Assembly (NCBI GenBank): GCA_022478985.1
Contig: JAKSZP010012266.1
Span: 1 to 64,000 of the forward strand
DNA length: 64,000 nucleotides
Origin: Massospora cicadina
Lineage: Eukaryota > Entomophthoromycota > Entomophthoromycetes > Entomophthorales > Entomophthoraceae
Reading direction: 5' to 3'
Shown here: positions 42,613 to 54,265 of the stretch, piece after piece
How positions within the stretch are numbered: the first letter of the stretch is position 1
Layout: each line of letters opens with the position of its first letter
Position numbers and translations under genes: made by a program
Notes under the pieces: model-generated
Database searches by the model: none
Seen by the model: only the letters and a program-made list of their open reading frames with translations
What the model was told of the DNA's origin: nothing

Positions 42613-45600
42613 ATGAGTCCCCATGGCAGCACCCTGGCCCTGCAATCCATCAACGCAAATGGGTTGCGGGACTTTAAGCGGAGAGCCCGCCTCCTCCGAA
42701 ACTTCAGGTCAGCACAAATTGACATCGCTGCTGTCCAGGAGCCCCATATCCTCCCCCACGAACAATCTGCACGGAATGAACAGTTTGGAGGCAACTCCTT
42801 CTGGACAAACCATGCCGCCCTTATTGTTTTGAATCCCCGGGTTAAAACCCATTCTTTTTCACAATATCTAGGTGGCTGCCTCATACTGGCCAAACTCACC
42901 ACTCCTGACTTCTCCTTATTCGCTGCAAGCATCTACCTGCCTAATGCAGGTCAGGAGAAAAATCGGCTCTTGGAAGAGCTCGTCCAACTCAATCTCCCAC
43001 GGAATACAGTCCTCTTAGGAGATTTCAACACAACCATAAGTCGCGTCCGTGACTCTTACCCCCTGCAGCAAAGGAACGCCCTGGATCAAGTCGCCTCCAG
43101 GATTTCCTTCGCCTGAGTGGCTTTATAGATGCGCTTCCACCCTCCGCGTCTGGCCTAGGTTGCATGACTAGGATCCAGTATGATGGAGGAGCTTTCCAGT
43201 CAGCGTCACGCATAGATATGGCACTGATTGGCCCCCTGATAATTGGCCGCATCTCCTCTCCCATCTCTCGTGACAACCATCTGAGTGATCACAGGTCACT
43301 CACCGTTGTCCTCACCACCACACTTAGACCGTCGCGTAGGTTCTGGCCTAGGGTTGCCCCAGCTCTTCTCAACAACCCCTTCACTAAGGAGAAGCTGTCT
43401 ATGACCATCTGGGAGACTCTCACCTCCCCTCACCCCACCTGCTCGACTACAAGGCTAGATGGGCGGTGACCAAGGAGGGCATCACCCGTGTTGCTTACAA
43501 CTGTGCCAAAGCCCAGATGACTGCAGCTCGCGCCAGAGTCAAAAGGGCGGAAGCCAGAATCAGACATCTAGAGCGAAACTGCCAGCCTTCGCCCTCTCCC
43601 GGATGGTTGGAAGACTGGGAAGCGGCACAGAAAGCACTTTGCTTGGAGCTCACACTGCAGGAAGAACGGGCAGCAAACTTTACAACATCTCGTTACTATG
43701 CTCAATGGGAACGCCCCACCCGCTTCTTCTTTCAGAAACAGAAAGCCCGGTCAACAGCGCAGGATATTACTGCACTGAAGATTGGCACTACAACCCATCT
43801 AGTACTAAAAAAAAAAAAAAAAAGATTGGCACTACAACCACTTCAGATAAGGAGGAAATCACGCAGGAACTACACCGCTTCTACTCCAGCCTCTTCCATG
43901 CCACCCAGGTGGACCCATCGGACATCCAAGACTTCCTGTGGCGGGCTCCAAAACCGCCCATTGACCCACGGGCTGATGAGGCTCTACTGGCGCCTCTTTC
44001 CATCCAGGAGGTGATGGAAACCCTTCTGAAATCCCCACGGCTTAAAGCCCCAGGCCCAGAAGGAATACCCTTTGATGTGTACCTTCTGGAACCTGCAGTG
44101 ATAGCCAGAACCCTCCGCGACCTCTTCGCTGTACTCTTGGTGAATGGTGAGATCCTCCCTGACTCGAGAGGCTCAATCACGACCCTCATTCACAAGAAGT
44201 CAGACCGTGAAAACCTGGCGAACTGGCGCCCCATAGCGTTAATCAACACAGACCATAAGCTCTTCACGAAGCTTCTGGCCAACCGCATCACCAAATGGGT
44301 GTCACCTCGCCTCTCCCCATCCCAGCACGGTTTTATTCCGGGGAGGTCGTTATGGGACAGCTATAATGACCTTCACGTGACTTTGACTGCTAACTCTCGT
44401 AAGGTGAATGGCTTTGTGGCTCTCCTGGATATGGAGAAAGCATATGATCGGGTAGCCTGGAAGTATATTGATGCTTCCCTGGCCCGCTTCCATCTCCCAC
44501 CTGCAGCTAGGCGCTGGATATCAGCGCTCTATGACCAGCTCCACACCAGAGTCCTGGCGCCAATGGGTTTTACAGTGGCAGTACCCGTTGGATAAGGTCT
44601 CCAGCAAGGGGACCCCCTGAGCCCTATCCTTTTTAACATCACCCTTGACCCCCTCTTGGCCTCCTTACAGGACAAGCTAACAGGGGTTCTGGTCCCAGGT
44701 AAAGCCCCCACACGCACCATGGCATTTGCAGATGACACTGCCATTGCATTTGGCTGCCCTGGGGATGTTGCCCTCGCTGCTGTGACCATTGAGAGGTACA
44801 CCAAGGCGTCCAACGCCATGGTCAACACCTCCAAGACAACAGTTGTACAGGTCGGCTCCCCCACCTTCCCCCCACCATTTGGTATTGAACCTGTGCGCGG
44901 TACCTTCCGTCACCTGGGCGTTCTCACCAACCAACAAGGAGTTGCGCTAAAATACAATGAGGACTTGCTCCTTGCAGCAGTTAACTCCAGGATTGCCAGC
45001 TGGAACCAGTGGCACATCACCCCCCAGGGTCAAGCTCTGATGGCCAATGTGTTCCTCCTCTCCAAAGTCTGGTTCCTAGCGCACGTCTGCCCATTCACAG
45101 ATGCCTTTTATACGCGGCTCAATTTACTCCTCCGCTGTTGGATCTGGGGCTCAAACCATCCACCAATGGCCCTCTCAACCATTGCCTGACCCTGAAATGA
45201 AGGGGGCCTAGGGCTTCTGGACACGCGATCCCACGCCACCACAATCTTCCTGAAGTTCCTATGGCCGATTGTCTGCTGGGACGCGACCCATATGCCCCAA
45301 TGGGCGCCCGCCCTCCGCCAGTCAGTGTCAGCAGCTCTGGGTCTTCCTAGTGCATCTCTGACCTCATTAGGGGAGTGGCTCACAAACCACCCAGGCCATC
45401 GCCTAAAACCATCCTCATCCCCCTACTGGAACCAGGCTCTCCTTGCCCTGAAACGAGTAGGCGCGCGGAACCACCATGCCTTCCCATACAGAAGGGAAGA
45501 CCCTGGCCTCAGCTCCCGTCGCCATGCAATTGTGCACAATGGACAAGTTGTCACAACTCGCCTCAACCCCCAAGATCGTCCTCCCATCCGCCCAAGACTC

Positions 45601-46150
45601 CTTGAGCTCAATCCTCCCTCCGTGAGATTTGACCTTAAGGAATTGTGGAAGGACGTCTATCACCCCATCCTGTCAGCAAAGGTGTCCAACACCTTATGGA
45701 GGGTACTCCACTGTTCATACAGGACAGGGGACCGGACTGGCCCTACCTTCCAGCACCAAAGCTGCCCCCGCTGTGTGGAGCCTATTGACTCCCACCTCCA
45801 TCGTTTTTTCACCTGTCCAGGTGTCGCCGCATTTTGGCCAAAGGCCCGCGAGCTCCTCCATGCTCAGCCCTGGTCTGGACACCCTGTGCAAGAACTCTTG
45901 TTTGAGCAGACATTGCCTGCTTGCCACCAACCCTCCGTGTCCTCGCCTAATCCACAGCCATCTGGACCATCCATAACTCCTTCCTTCGTGCTGCCTTTGA
46001 CCAGCAAGTGTGGACCCTTCCACACATGATCGCCCACTTTCAGGTACACTTTGAGATGGCCCTGAAGGTCTGCACTATGTCGCCAACCCTCCCCCGCTCA
46101 GTTGTCACTGCAGCACGGCTCTGGCGCGCAAACCCCCTCCCTTTCTAGAT
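42613..46150 (+). pseudogene. ORF2 of LINE L1: endonuclease, RT, C-terminal domain
   Basis: ATG at 42613. The endonuclease (LALQSINANGLRDFKRRA, AAVQEPH, LLGDFNT, SDHRSLTV at about 43285) runs to about 43330 with a frameshift near 43115. RT spans 43800-45190: SPRLKAPGPEGIPFDVYL, NWRPIALINTDHKLF, GFIPGRSLWD, LLDMEKAYDRV, QGDPLSPILFN, FADD at about 44725. The C-terminal part to about 46029 has CPRCVEPIDSHLHRFFTC. Breaks are the 44-bp insertion plus duplication at 43796-43839, TAA at 44593 and TGA at 45187 and 45193. The family nicks target DNA and primes reverse transcription there. Confidence 0.88.
43796..43822 (+). mobile_element. Ultra-truncated LINE insertion in L1 ORF2 (11 nt of tail plus A16)
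   Basis: CATCTAGTACT is the end of L1's own 3' terminus, followed by 16 A. It is flanked by perfect 17-bp duplications AGATTGGCACTACAACC (43779-43795, 43823-43839). The added 44 bp shift the frame, and this exactly accounts for the change of frame between the N-terminal and the RT portions of ORF2. Confidence 0.9.
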
Positions 46151-48267
46151 GCCTCCTCCTCCCCTTCCCTCGCCTCAGGCTCTTAGGACCCCAGGCGTAA
46201 TTCAATAAACATCGATGAATCCCCTTTGGGTTGGGACCATCTAGTACTAAAAAAAATATTATATCAAAAACTTCTTACAATAGTATTATTCTATAAGGAG
46301 AGGGATAAGAAAGTATATGCCTAAAATGCCTGTATATGGTACTGAAATAGACTGCTGCTTACAATAAGAAACTATGATTACATCATCTTCACATTCTAGA
46401 TACCATAAGCACTTTAAGCTTTTATATAACCAGTTATGAAATACTTGATATATGCATTATATTTAAATTTTATTTGGGGAATGCTGACCATGAGATGGAC
46501 ACTTCTGATAAGCTCCAACTACAAAACACTGAGTAAATAATGAGGGGCACCCCATAGGAGCCAAAACTACCTCCTGTTGCCAGCGGGACTGCTAGTGGAA
46601 AGAAGAGGGGGAGTGACAGGGGATGCCTGGGCCAAAACTGAATATGAATGAGAGAAAGGATTTAACGAGAGGAACCAGATGGGGAACCAGGATGACATCA
46701 ACTGGCATTGGCGGGATGGCAGGTGGAAAAACAGCCAAGCTTGAAAGTGATATGTAAGGTGAGAATGTAAGCAAATCACAGCTCAATGTAGGGTCAGGGT
46801 AGTGCCAGAGAGTGCATCAAGGTAATGGTGTGTATCATCCATAGCGCTATTGCAACAATTAAGGCGTGGAGCGATGGGTGGATAGGGGAGGACATCAAAA
46901 ATGCTAAGATGTTTTTGGACAGGATGAAAGACTGCTACTCTCCTGGCAAAAGAGGCGCATAACATTTCGCCAAATTTCCTGTGATGGCTGGCAATCTTCC
47001 AAGCAATGTACTAAAGATCTATATTGACCACATACTATGCATGAAGTTTGAGAGGCATTGGACCGCTCAGCCATGTGGTACACTTTTCTCAGGCATCTCC
47101 ACACATGTGTGCAAATTTGAGGTTGTAAAAGAGGATGGTGTGTGTACCGCCAAATGTCCTTCTGGGTCTCCAAAGAGTACGGGATGTTGATCTTATCAAG
47201 GTAGTCCATGCGGGCAATGAGGCGGGGACATAAGGGTACCAGGTTGTTTAAAACAACTTGCCCATGCACTTCTTGCTTGAAACAGGGAGTAGGACGACAT
47301 CTTTGGGCGGTGTGACCGCTGATGCTGATTCTCCACTCAGCGCTCCACATGGAGAGGAGAATTCATATGAATTAGGGCGATGTTCCATGTGGGCCTGCAG
47401 CAGAGGGATGTGAGGCAAGATAGTTTAGCATCAAATGGGGGTGAGTAGGATTGCTGAGGCTCAGGATTTGGGAAAAGTTTGGATCAGGCGCACGTGACCA
47501 GTGCTGGGCTGGGAGTTTGGGGTTGGTGGCTGCAGCAATCCAGGTGCCAAGTATTTTGGTGGCATGGGCCTCGAAGTTGAGCAGGCCCATACCACCACTA
47601 TGGCCAGGGCCCAACATGACATTCAGGCGCACTGGCGGGGGGCGGACTAACCAAAGCCACCCTTGTAGGAGGGCGTTTAAAGAGGTGAAGAAAGAGGGGG
47701 AAAGGCGATAGAATGAGCCAAAAACCAGAGTTTGGACAGGAGCATAGAGTTGGCAAGCACAACCTGGCCTGGGAGGGTAGTCTGATGGGCTCTGAGGGAA
47801 GCTATGCGTTTTGTGACATTGTCTATAATATGGTTCTTCATCACCAATGAGGCGTACCCTCCCACCTTCAGCCACACACCCAAATGGCGTATCAGACCAG
47901 CAGCGGGTCTTGACATGAAAGGGAGCACAAGTGAGGTGGTATGGGGTGGGTGGGGCAAGTGAACCTGTGAGCTAGCTGCTGAAGCAGTTAGGTAACGGGG
48001 TGTTGGTGACCAGCGGGCTTGGTACTGGCCGTGGAGAATGATTTCAGTTTTGGAGGCATTAAGTGCAGCGTTACTGACCCTGGAGTAATCCTGGATAGTA
48101 GCCTCAAGCGCGCGTGCATCTTGGTTATTAAACCCCAACCACACAATCATCAGCAAATGCCAGCATCTTAACTGGTGCTTTGCCTTGCACATGGACACCA
48201 TTAAGGTGGGCATTCATATTGTGTAAAAGTGGGTCAAGGCTGAAGTTGTACAATATTGGGCTTAAAG

Positions 48268-48557
48268 AGGGGGTGGAAGGCGAGTTGGTAAGGGCATACG
48301 GCTACCAACCTGAGGGTTGTGGGTTTGATTCTCGCCCTTCACACATCGATTGGGGTGCCAGCCAAAGGAAGCTATTGGCGGTTAGTAGGTCTAATATCAC
48401 GAAAACCTTACCCATGACGTAACCAGAAAAATCTGAGTCCCGATCTGGAGGTGGAAAGACTTTCTTTGATGTAGTTGAACCTGTTCAGGTTTCATGTCGT
48501 TTCTTTCTTTCAGTAATGCCTGTCCCCTGGTCGGCTTGCCTCAGTTAAATAAAATAG
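48268..48557 (+). mobile_element. tRNA-derived SINE inserted in L3
   Basis: 290 bp, flanked by 11-bp duplications TGGGCTTAAAG (48257-48267, 48558-48568). The head is tRNA-like with an A box (AGGCGAGTTGG, 48278-48288) and a B box (GGTTTGATTCT, 48322-48332), the internal Pol III promoter. A 190-bp body follows, then a tail, TGTCCCCTGGTCGGCTTGCC and TTAAATAAAATA, matching the 3' terminus of M1. It lies opposite in strand to its host L3, and the L2 sequence at 50761-50800 shows the empty site. Confidence 0.88.
48521..48557 (+). repeat. LINE-like 3' tail of the SINE
   Basis: It differs at only a few positions from the reverse complement of 22398-22436 (M1), and shares TGTCC..C.TGGTC.GC and AATAAA with the ends of L2 (48979-49025) and L3 (46464-46506). 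This is probably the part recognised by the LINE reverse transcriptase. Confidence 0.75.
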
Positions 48558-49037
48558 TGGGCTTAAAGGGTCCCCTTGGCGGAGACCTCTTTGAGGGTGA
48601 ACCACATCAGTGAGAAAGTCAGGGACACAGACCGCCACTGTGGCAGATTCCATAAGCAACATCATTTAATTAATGAACTGATGTGGGAGGTGGAACTTGT
48701 GGAGACATGCCTTGAAGTAAACCCAGTTGACCCTATCAAAAAGTCTTCTGCTGATCTAAGAAAAAAGTGCCCCATTAGCCGTGGATTGTCAGACGTTGGC
48801 TACAGTGTGGATGTTGTCCCATATAGACTGCTTGGGAATGAAACCAAATTGATCAGAGGAGATGATATCAGAGTCAACTTCCCTAGGCGGGTGGTCATAA
48901 TTTTAGTAAATAATTTAGTATCTGTGTTAGTAAGTGATATGGGGCGCCAGTTGGCCATGTCCAGCTTATCACCTTTTTAAATTTTTAAATTTATTGTGGG
49001 GAAGGCTGACCATGGGACGGACACTTCTGAATATGAC

Positions 49038-50246
49038 TCAGAAGAGACAAAACTTAGTACCAGGGGAGGCACCCCAGAGAAGCGATGATATCTCTTGTTG
49101 CCAGCGGGAACGCCACTTATGGGGAGGGGAGGAAACGTGTGAAGGGGCCATAGCCACAATTGAGCACGTGTGGAGGAAGGGTCTGATTTGATGAACCAGA
49201 CTGGGAACCAGGAGGAGACCAGCTGTCAGCGACGCGGTGGGAGGTATCCAAACATCCACGCTTGAAAGTGGTCCACCAAATGGGACCAGAATCTGTGGAC
49301 TGCTTCTGGGAGGGTGGGGGTGGAGCCTGCGATGGCATCTAAGACAATCGTGTGGATGGTCCACATGGCGATTGCAACCACCAAAGCACGAAGGGAGGGC
49401 AGAAGGAAGGAGGCCATTGATAGAGCGAACATATCTCTTGACAGACTGAAGGGATGCGTTTGATCCTGGCCCAGAAGTCGTTGAACTTCGCGCCATATCA
49501 CTTTAGAGGTAGGGCACTTCTCCAGGCGGTGAAACAGCGTTCCATACTGGCCACACACGACACAGGATGAGTGTAAAGCGTTAGAGCGCTCAGCTGTACG
49601 ATGCACCCGCCTCAGGCAGCGGCACACATGGGAGCGGACTTGAGGTTGCAACAGAGGATGGTGTACATATTTCCAGATATTTTTGGGTCTCAATGGAGTA
49701 AGGGATGTCCATCATGTCCAGGTAGTCCACCCTGGATAGGACTTGGGGTCGAATGGGGATCACGCCATCATGGATGGGTAGCCCCTGTACCTCTTGTGTG
49801 AACTGAGGAGAGGGGCAGCCTCTTTGGGTTGTATGTCTGCTAATACGAATTCTCCACTCAGCGCTCCGCATGGAGGGGAGGATTCGTTTGTAGTGGGTTT
49901 TAGTCCCGTGAGGACCTGTGGCCGATGTATGTGAAGCGAGGTATTTCATCAGGGAGTGGGGGTTCGATGGATTGTTGAGGCCCAAGGTGCGGGAGAAGTT
50001 GGAGCGGGCTGCGTGGGACCAGTGATGGGAGGGGAGTGTAGGGGTGGTGACGGCCGCAATCCAGGTGCCCAGGATCTTGGCGGCATGGGCTTTGAAGTCA
50101 AGCAGGCCCATGCCACCATGATGTTGAGGGCCAAACATGACCTCTAGCCGCACTGGTGGAAGGCGGCCCAACCAAAGCCATCCTTTGCAGTAAGGCATAC
50201 AAGGATTTGCAGAAGCTTGGGGAGAAGGGGATGGCATGGGCTCCAA
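49038..50246 (-). pseudogene. L2 ORF2 C-terminal part
   Basis: Overlapping frames 49590-50246, 49226-49693 and 49038-49496. GGMGLLDFKAHAAKILGTWI, a block common after the LINE RT thumb, is followed by WRIRISRHTTQRG and the Cys/His motif CVVCGQYGTLFHRLEKC (about 49525-49575). Two frameshifts. The Cys/His motif is thought to bind nucleic acid in related LINEs. Confidence 0.82.
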
Positions 50247-51411
50247 GCCAGACTTTGGAGAGGAGCATGGAGTTGGCTAAAACAATCCTGCCAGTAAGGG
50301 AAGTAGGGTGGGCTCTGAGAGAGGCAATTTGCTTCGTCACGTTATCCAGAATATGGCACTCCATTACTGCTGACGCGTATCCGCCTGCCTCCATACACAC
50401 GCCCAGATGGCGTACTGATCCTATGGTAGGATGTGGCACGAAGGGGAGCACCAGTGGGGCGGTGTGTTTTGAATTAGTAGGGCGAGGACGTGGGCGAGCA
50501 GATGGGCCGGGTTGAGAATTAATTGCTGGGGTCCAGCAGTTCTGAAACCGACCAAGGAGGATGATTTTGGTTTTGGAAGCGTTCAGTGCCGCGTTGCTTA
50601 CCCGGGAGTACTCCTGGATGAGAGCTTCAAGTGCGCATGCATCTTGACTATTAGACACTCCCACCACACAATCATCTGCAAACGCCATTATCTTGACTGG
50701 GGCTTGGCCTGGCACGTGGACCCCAGTGAGTTGGGCATTCACATTTCGTAGTAGTGGGTCAAGGATGAATTTGTATAAGAGTGGGCTGAGGGGGTCCCCT
50801 TGTCGCAATCCCCTTTGAGGGCGGACTACTTCCGTTAGGAAGCCAGGGCCACGCACTGCCATTGTTGCAGATTCTGTGAGCAGCATTACCCAGTTGATGA
50901 AGTGAGGGGGTAGGCGGAATTGATGGAGGCAGGCCCTGAGGTATTCCCAGTTTATTCTATCATAGGCCTTTTGTTGGTCCAAGAATACAAGTGCCCCAGA
51001 GGCTGTGGACTGACATACATTAGCCACAGAGTGCACGTTATCCCAAATCGACCTTCTGGGGATGAAACCGAATTGTTCTGGGGAGATGGTGGCAGATTCT
51101 ACAGTCCCTAAACGGTTAGCCATGATTTTTGTTAAAATTTTGGTGTCTGTGTTTGTTAGAAAAATGGGGCGCCAGTTGGCTAAGTCTAGCTTATCCCCTT
51201 TCTTGAAGAGTGTGACAGTGAAGGCCTCATGTCCTCCTGGTAGGAAGCGCGTTTCCATCAGGCTTTGGTTAAGTGAGGCGAGCAGCAATGGGGATATATA
51301 TTTGAAATATTTTTTGTAGAACTCATATGGAATGCCATCTGGGCCTGGGCATTTTTGGTTTGGTGCACCGCGAATGGCTGTCCATAATTCGTTTGGAGTA
51401 ATCAAATTCAT
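50098..51411 (-). CDS. L2 reverse transcriptase core
   Basis: 437 codons without a stop: NQKCPGPDGIPYEFYKKYF, NWRPIFLTNTDTKILTKIMA, FGFIPRRSIWDNVHS, ALVFLDQQKAYDRINWEYL, GLRQGDPLSPLLYKFILDP and the active site FADD in IMAFADDCVVG (about 50680-50700). All blocks of a LINE RT are present. It is part of ORF2, so the Met at 51411 is internal. The upstream link to the endonuclease (51411-51954) is frameshifted. Confidence 0.88.
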   Translation of the reverse strand: MNLITPNELWTAIRGAPNQKCPGPDGIPYEFYKKYFKYISPLLLASLNQSLMETRFLPGGHEAFTVTLFKKGDKLDLANWRPIFLTNTDTKILTKIMANRLGTVESATISPEQFGFIPRRSIWDNVHSVANVCQSTASGALVFLDQQKAYDRINWEYLRACLHQFRLPPHFINWVMLLTESATMAVRGPGFLTEVVRPQRGLRQGDPLSPLLYKFILDPLLRNVNAQLTGVHVPGQAPVKIMAFADDCVVGVSNSQDACALEALIQEYSRVSNAALNASKTKIILLGRFQNCWTPAINSQPGPSARPRPRPTNSKHTAPLVLPFVPHPTIGSVRHLGVCMEAGGYASAVMECHILDNVTKQIASLRAHPTSLTGRIVLANSMLLSKVWLGAHAIPFSPSFCKSLYALLQRMALVGPPSTSAARGHVWPSTSWWHGPA

Positions 51412-52741
51412 TATTTCTGGGTATCAGAAAATGGAGCAGATGTGGGCTCAGTCGAGAAATTCCGCCACTTCAGCTGGCTGAATTGGGTCAGATCAGTACA
51501 ACTCAGAGTAATACTGTTGCATTTCGATTGCCACTTTGGCTGGTGTATCCGCAATGGAATTATCTGATCTTTGCACCTGTGTGCAGGCCACGCTCTGGCG
51601 TGGTACAAAAAAATTTTTAAAGAAATGTGCGGTGTACTTGTCGCCTTTTGTGATGAGTGTGGCCCTTTACTGAACACAAGCCCAATGTTTGTGTTATCTT
51701 TTGAGTGCGTTGAGGTGGGCAACTGCCTCCGCCCACTTCCATCCCCATGCAGAGCTGTATCCTGTAACTGGGATGTTGTACTCCAAGTGTGCCAATTCTT
51801 CCAGAGCGCGCGAGATAACTGCTGATGTGGCTCTTGAGCATCTGGAGGAGAGATGGCGAGAGTGGCGGATGGTATCATCTTTGAAAGTTGCCCATGTTGA
51901 AATGGGGTCTGCACAAATTGGTGCAACAAACTTTTTTGCCATAGTTACCTCTTCTACCCACATGGAAAATCCTGGCAACCTGAGCTTGGGGGGCGGATTT
52001 TGTACCAATGTGGGGCCTTAGCAGCTGTGACAGGTAGGTGGTAGGTTAGCAAGACCAGTCGATGGTCGGAGAATTCCAATTTTGTTGTCTTGGAGTGGGA
52101 GATGTGGGGTTGGAATTTCGCCGGTGTAAGAATAAGGTTGATGCGGGTCATGGACCTTAATTGGCCGTTGTGGATATGGGGCCGTGTCATGTTTTCAAGC
52201 AGCGGGGCATGCCACAGCAGCACATCCATTAACCTGAGGGTGGCCTTTAGAATGCATAGTTCTACGTGACCCTGGGGGTGTGGGGTGAGGAAGGCCACCA
52301 GTCCGTTGGTGTGTTTAGCCAACAGTTCATGTCGCCAACCATGAAGGAGTCTGGGGGTAGCGGGAGGGATTTGACCAATAAGAAAAATTTCTGATGCTTG
52401 TGTGCACCGTTTGGGGCATAGATATTGACGATTTCATGTGCTACATCAGCCCACGAGAAGATGACAACAAGCACTCAGCCATTTAGGAATGTTTCTGAGG
52501 ATAAAAATTTGAAAAAATTATTTTTCCAAATTAGCACCCCACAGTGCATCGACCAAAAGGATAGGGATGGGAGGAGCATTGTTTTCCAAGCTTCCTTAGA
52601 GCCTCGTGGACAGTGGGACTCCTGGATGGCCAGGATATCCACGGGTAAATTGTGTTGTAAAAAACTCAGTTTCCTAGCCTGGGATGGGGAGGCCTTGAGT
52701 CCAGCAATATTCAACGTCCCTAGAGTGAAGGTTTCCCCCAT
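51411..52741 (-). pseudogene. L2 ORF2 endonuclease and linker
   Basis: Starts at the Met at 52741 (MGETFTLGTLNIAGLKASPS). AIQESHC, then a frameshift near 52475, VNIYAPNGAHKHQKFFLLV, VGDMNCWLN, and EFSDHRLVLLTYHLP at about 52040-52070 give the metal-binding and catalytic blocks of an AP-type endonuclease. A linker with stops leads to RT at 51411. Confidence 0.83.
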
Positions 52742-52894
52742 CGCACCTTAGGTGCGAGGGGGTGGGCACCCAGGCCCACCATCCTCTTCTAGATCCCCAC
52801 AGGCCTTTACAGCAGCACGGGTGTTGCAGCAACGCTATCAGAGTTTTTGTTGATTTTTGCAGAAATAGTTGCATTGGCTTTAGCCTTCGCTTTT

Positions 52895-54115
52895 TCATTC
52901 TAACATCAGACAAATTTTTTGTGGTGCAGGTGAGTTTGGTGCACCGTTGAGCGGGTCAAAAAAAAATTCAGTTGGGATGGGTCCCAAGTCAGTTTTAACT
53001 GGAGCTTGGGTGCAACGATTGGGTGAGATCAAATCTCCCATTGGATCCTCAGATTGAGTGGCCCGCTCAGCATGGGCTTCCCAAACTGATTGGTTGATGG
53101 ATTCCCAAGTTGCTTCTGCCACGAAGGTCTCCATGTCCTCCTGGCGTTGTGAGTGTGGGATAGCGGTGGTGACTTTGGCCACTACCTTGGCTGCAGCCCT
53201 ATGGGCCTGCTTGGCCTTCTTCCGCTCTTGTGGGGAGATAGGCTTTACCAGTAGGTAGCAGCCTTGTGCTCCCCATGGGAAGGCCTCCTTGGTGCTTGCA
53301 GTTGGTTTGTAGTGCGCCTCTCCGCTGGCCATGGCCACCGAGGGGTGCTCTTGGAATGTGACGCCCTCCTTGATGGGGCATGCGTGTGCCTTATGGCCAA
53401 ACGCGTCACAGTGGGTGCAAATGGGGGCGCGTTGTCCATGGTCACCCAAAATGGGTGGGTGGTATGCCCTGCGATATTAATAAAAGTGGAGTATGGGATC
53501 TGGGTTAGGTCCTTTGCGATCTCCTCAGTTGGGGTCAGAACTGCGATGGCTTTGCCAGTGCACAGGTGTGGCATCAGCGTGAATCATTGAATTTTGAAAG
53601 ATTGTATTTCGCCATATATGGTGAGACCATCTTTCAAGTGTTGTTCCAAATTGTCACATTTTACCATAGTAGGTAAAAAGTTGTACATGAGGAAAATTTG
53701 GTTTGATTTTGTCCATCTGGTGCATTTAGTTTCGACAACCCATTGCCCTTTGGGGAGGTCAACCACTACACGCACTGCTACAGCCTTGTCTGCTGCCATT
53801 TTGCTTTTGAAACCTAGGTCCAGCCAACCGCGTGACATGGAGTGAGGTGCAATGTACACCGCGGTTGGGAAAATTGTGTGTACATCTTCACAAAATTTTT
53901 CCCATAAGGCCGTTTTTTGATGTCCAGAAACATGCGGACTCCAAATTCCACTGACAAAAGTGGCTGGGAGTGTGGCGTGTTGATGTACTGGTTGCATCAT
54001 GCTTGCCATGCGAGTATCTTTGGGTAAATAGTGACCGCCAGTTTCTTAGTATTTTTGTCAATTCCGCCATATTCTCTGGGGTGTTATTGAACGTTGGAGG
54101 CCGCGGGCCTTCCAC
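52895..54115 (-). pseudogene. L2 ORF1, RNA-binding protein
   Basis: Frames 53888-54115, 53584-54009, 53245-53574 and 52895-53449. A folded domain (SRGWLDLGFKSKMAADKAV, VVVDLPKGQWVVETKCTRW) is followed by an RRM-like part (FLMYNFLPTMVKCDNLEQ, GLTIYGEIQSFKI), a knuckle CTHCDAFGHKAHACP (about 53375-53420) and an acidic tail ending before ORF2. Three frameshifts. Same layout as the ORF1 of L1 and of M1. Confidence 0.8.
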
Positions 54116-54265
54116 CTGCTCCTCTTACCTTGCTTGCTTAACTGCTCCCTGACATGGGCGCAGACTAATCTCCTCTGTGAGATTATCAAACTAAATTCAG
54201 TCTTGAATTTAATAGGTTGCAATAGTGATTGCAACAAGAAAGAAAAGTTAGTTTATCACCTTTTT

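Larger units (their letters stand above)
40142..46254 (+). mobile_element. LINE L1, full length, with endonuclease and RT
   Basis: 6.1 kb, flanked by perfect 16-bp duplications AATATTATATCAAAAA (40126-40141, 46255-46270). ORF1 has a zinc knuckle; ORF2 has an AP-type endonuclease, an RT with FADD and a Cys/His-rich C-terminus. The tail is AATAAA (46204), then ACCATCTAGTACT and an A run. Its tail differs from that of L2/L3, so it is another family. The coding parts have several frameshifts and stops, one caused by a tiny insertion of its own family. Confidence 0.92.
46567..48978 (-). pseudogene. L3 ORF2, RT and C-terminal part
   Basis: Matches L2 throughout. The RT region at 48570-48970 (NLANWRPI-type block, then decayed palm) continues after the SINE at 47677-48257 with ALEATIQDYSRVSNAALNAS and GLIRHLGVWLKVGG. 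The C-terminal domain at 46904-47875 has CIVCGQYRSLVHCLEDC, parallel to CVVCGQYGTLFHRLEKC of L2. Many stops. Confidence 0.82.
48979..54252 (-). mobile_element. LINE L2, full length, younger, nested in L3
   Basis: 5,274 bp, flanked by 13-bp duplications TTATCACCTTTTT (48966-48978, 54253-54265). It has an ORF1 with zinc knuckle and an ORF2 with endonuclease, RT and Cys/His domain, and is better preserved than L3: its RT core is open for 437 codons. The L3 sequence on its two sides joins perfectly at the duplication. Confidence 0.92.

Noticed and set aside
43881..44189. Minus-strand frames opposite L1, and similar plus-strand frames opposite L2 and L3
   Set aside because: They are shadows of GC-rich coding sequence on the other strand, where RT and endonuclease motifs are clear.
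48576..48980. 135-codon plus-strand frame next to the SINE
   Set aside because: It is antisense to the RT of L3 and has no motif; the minus-strand homology to L2 explains the sequence.
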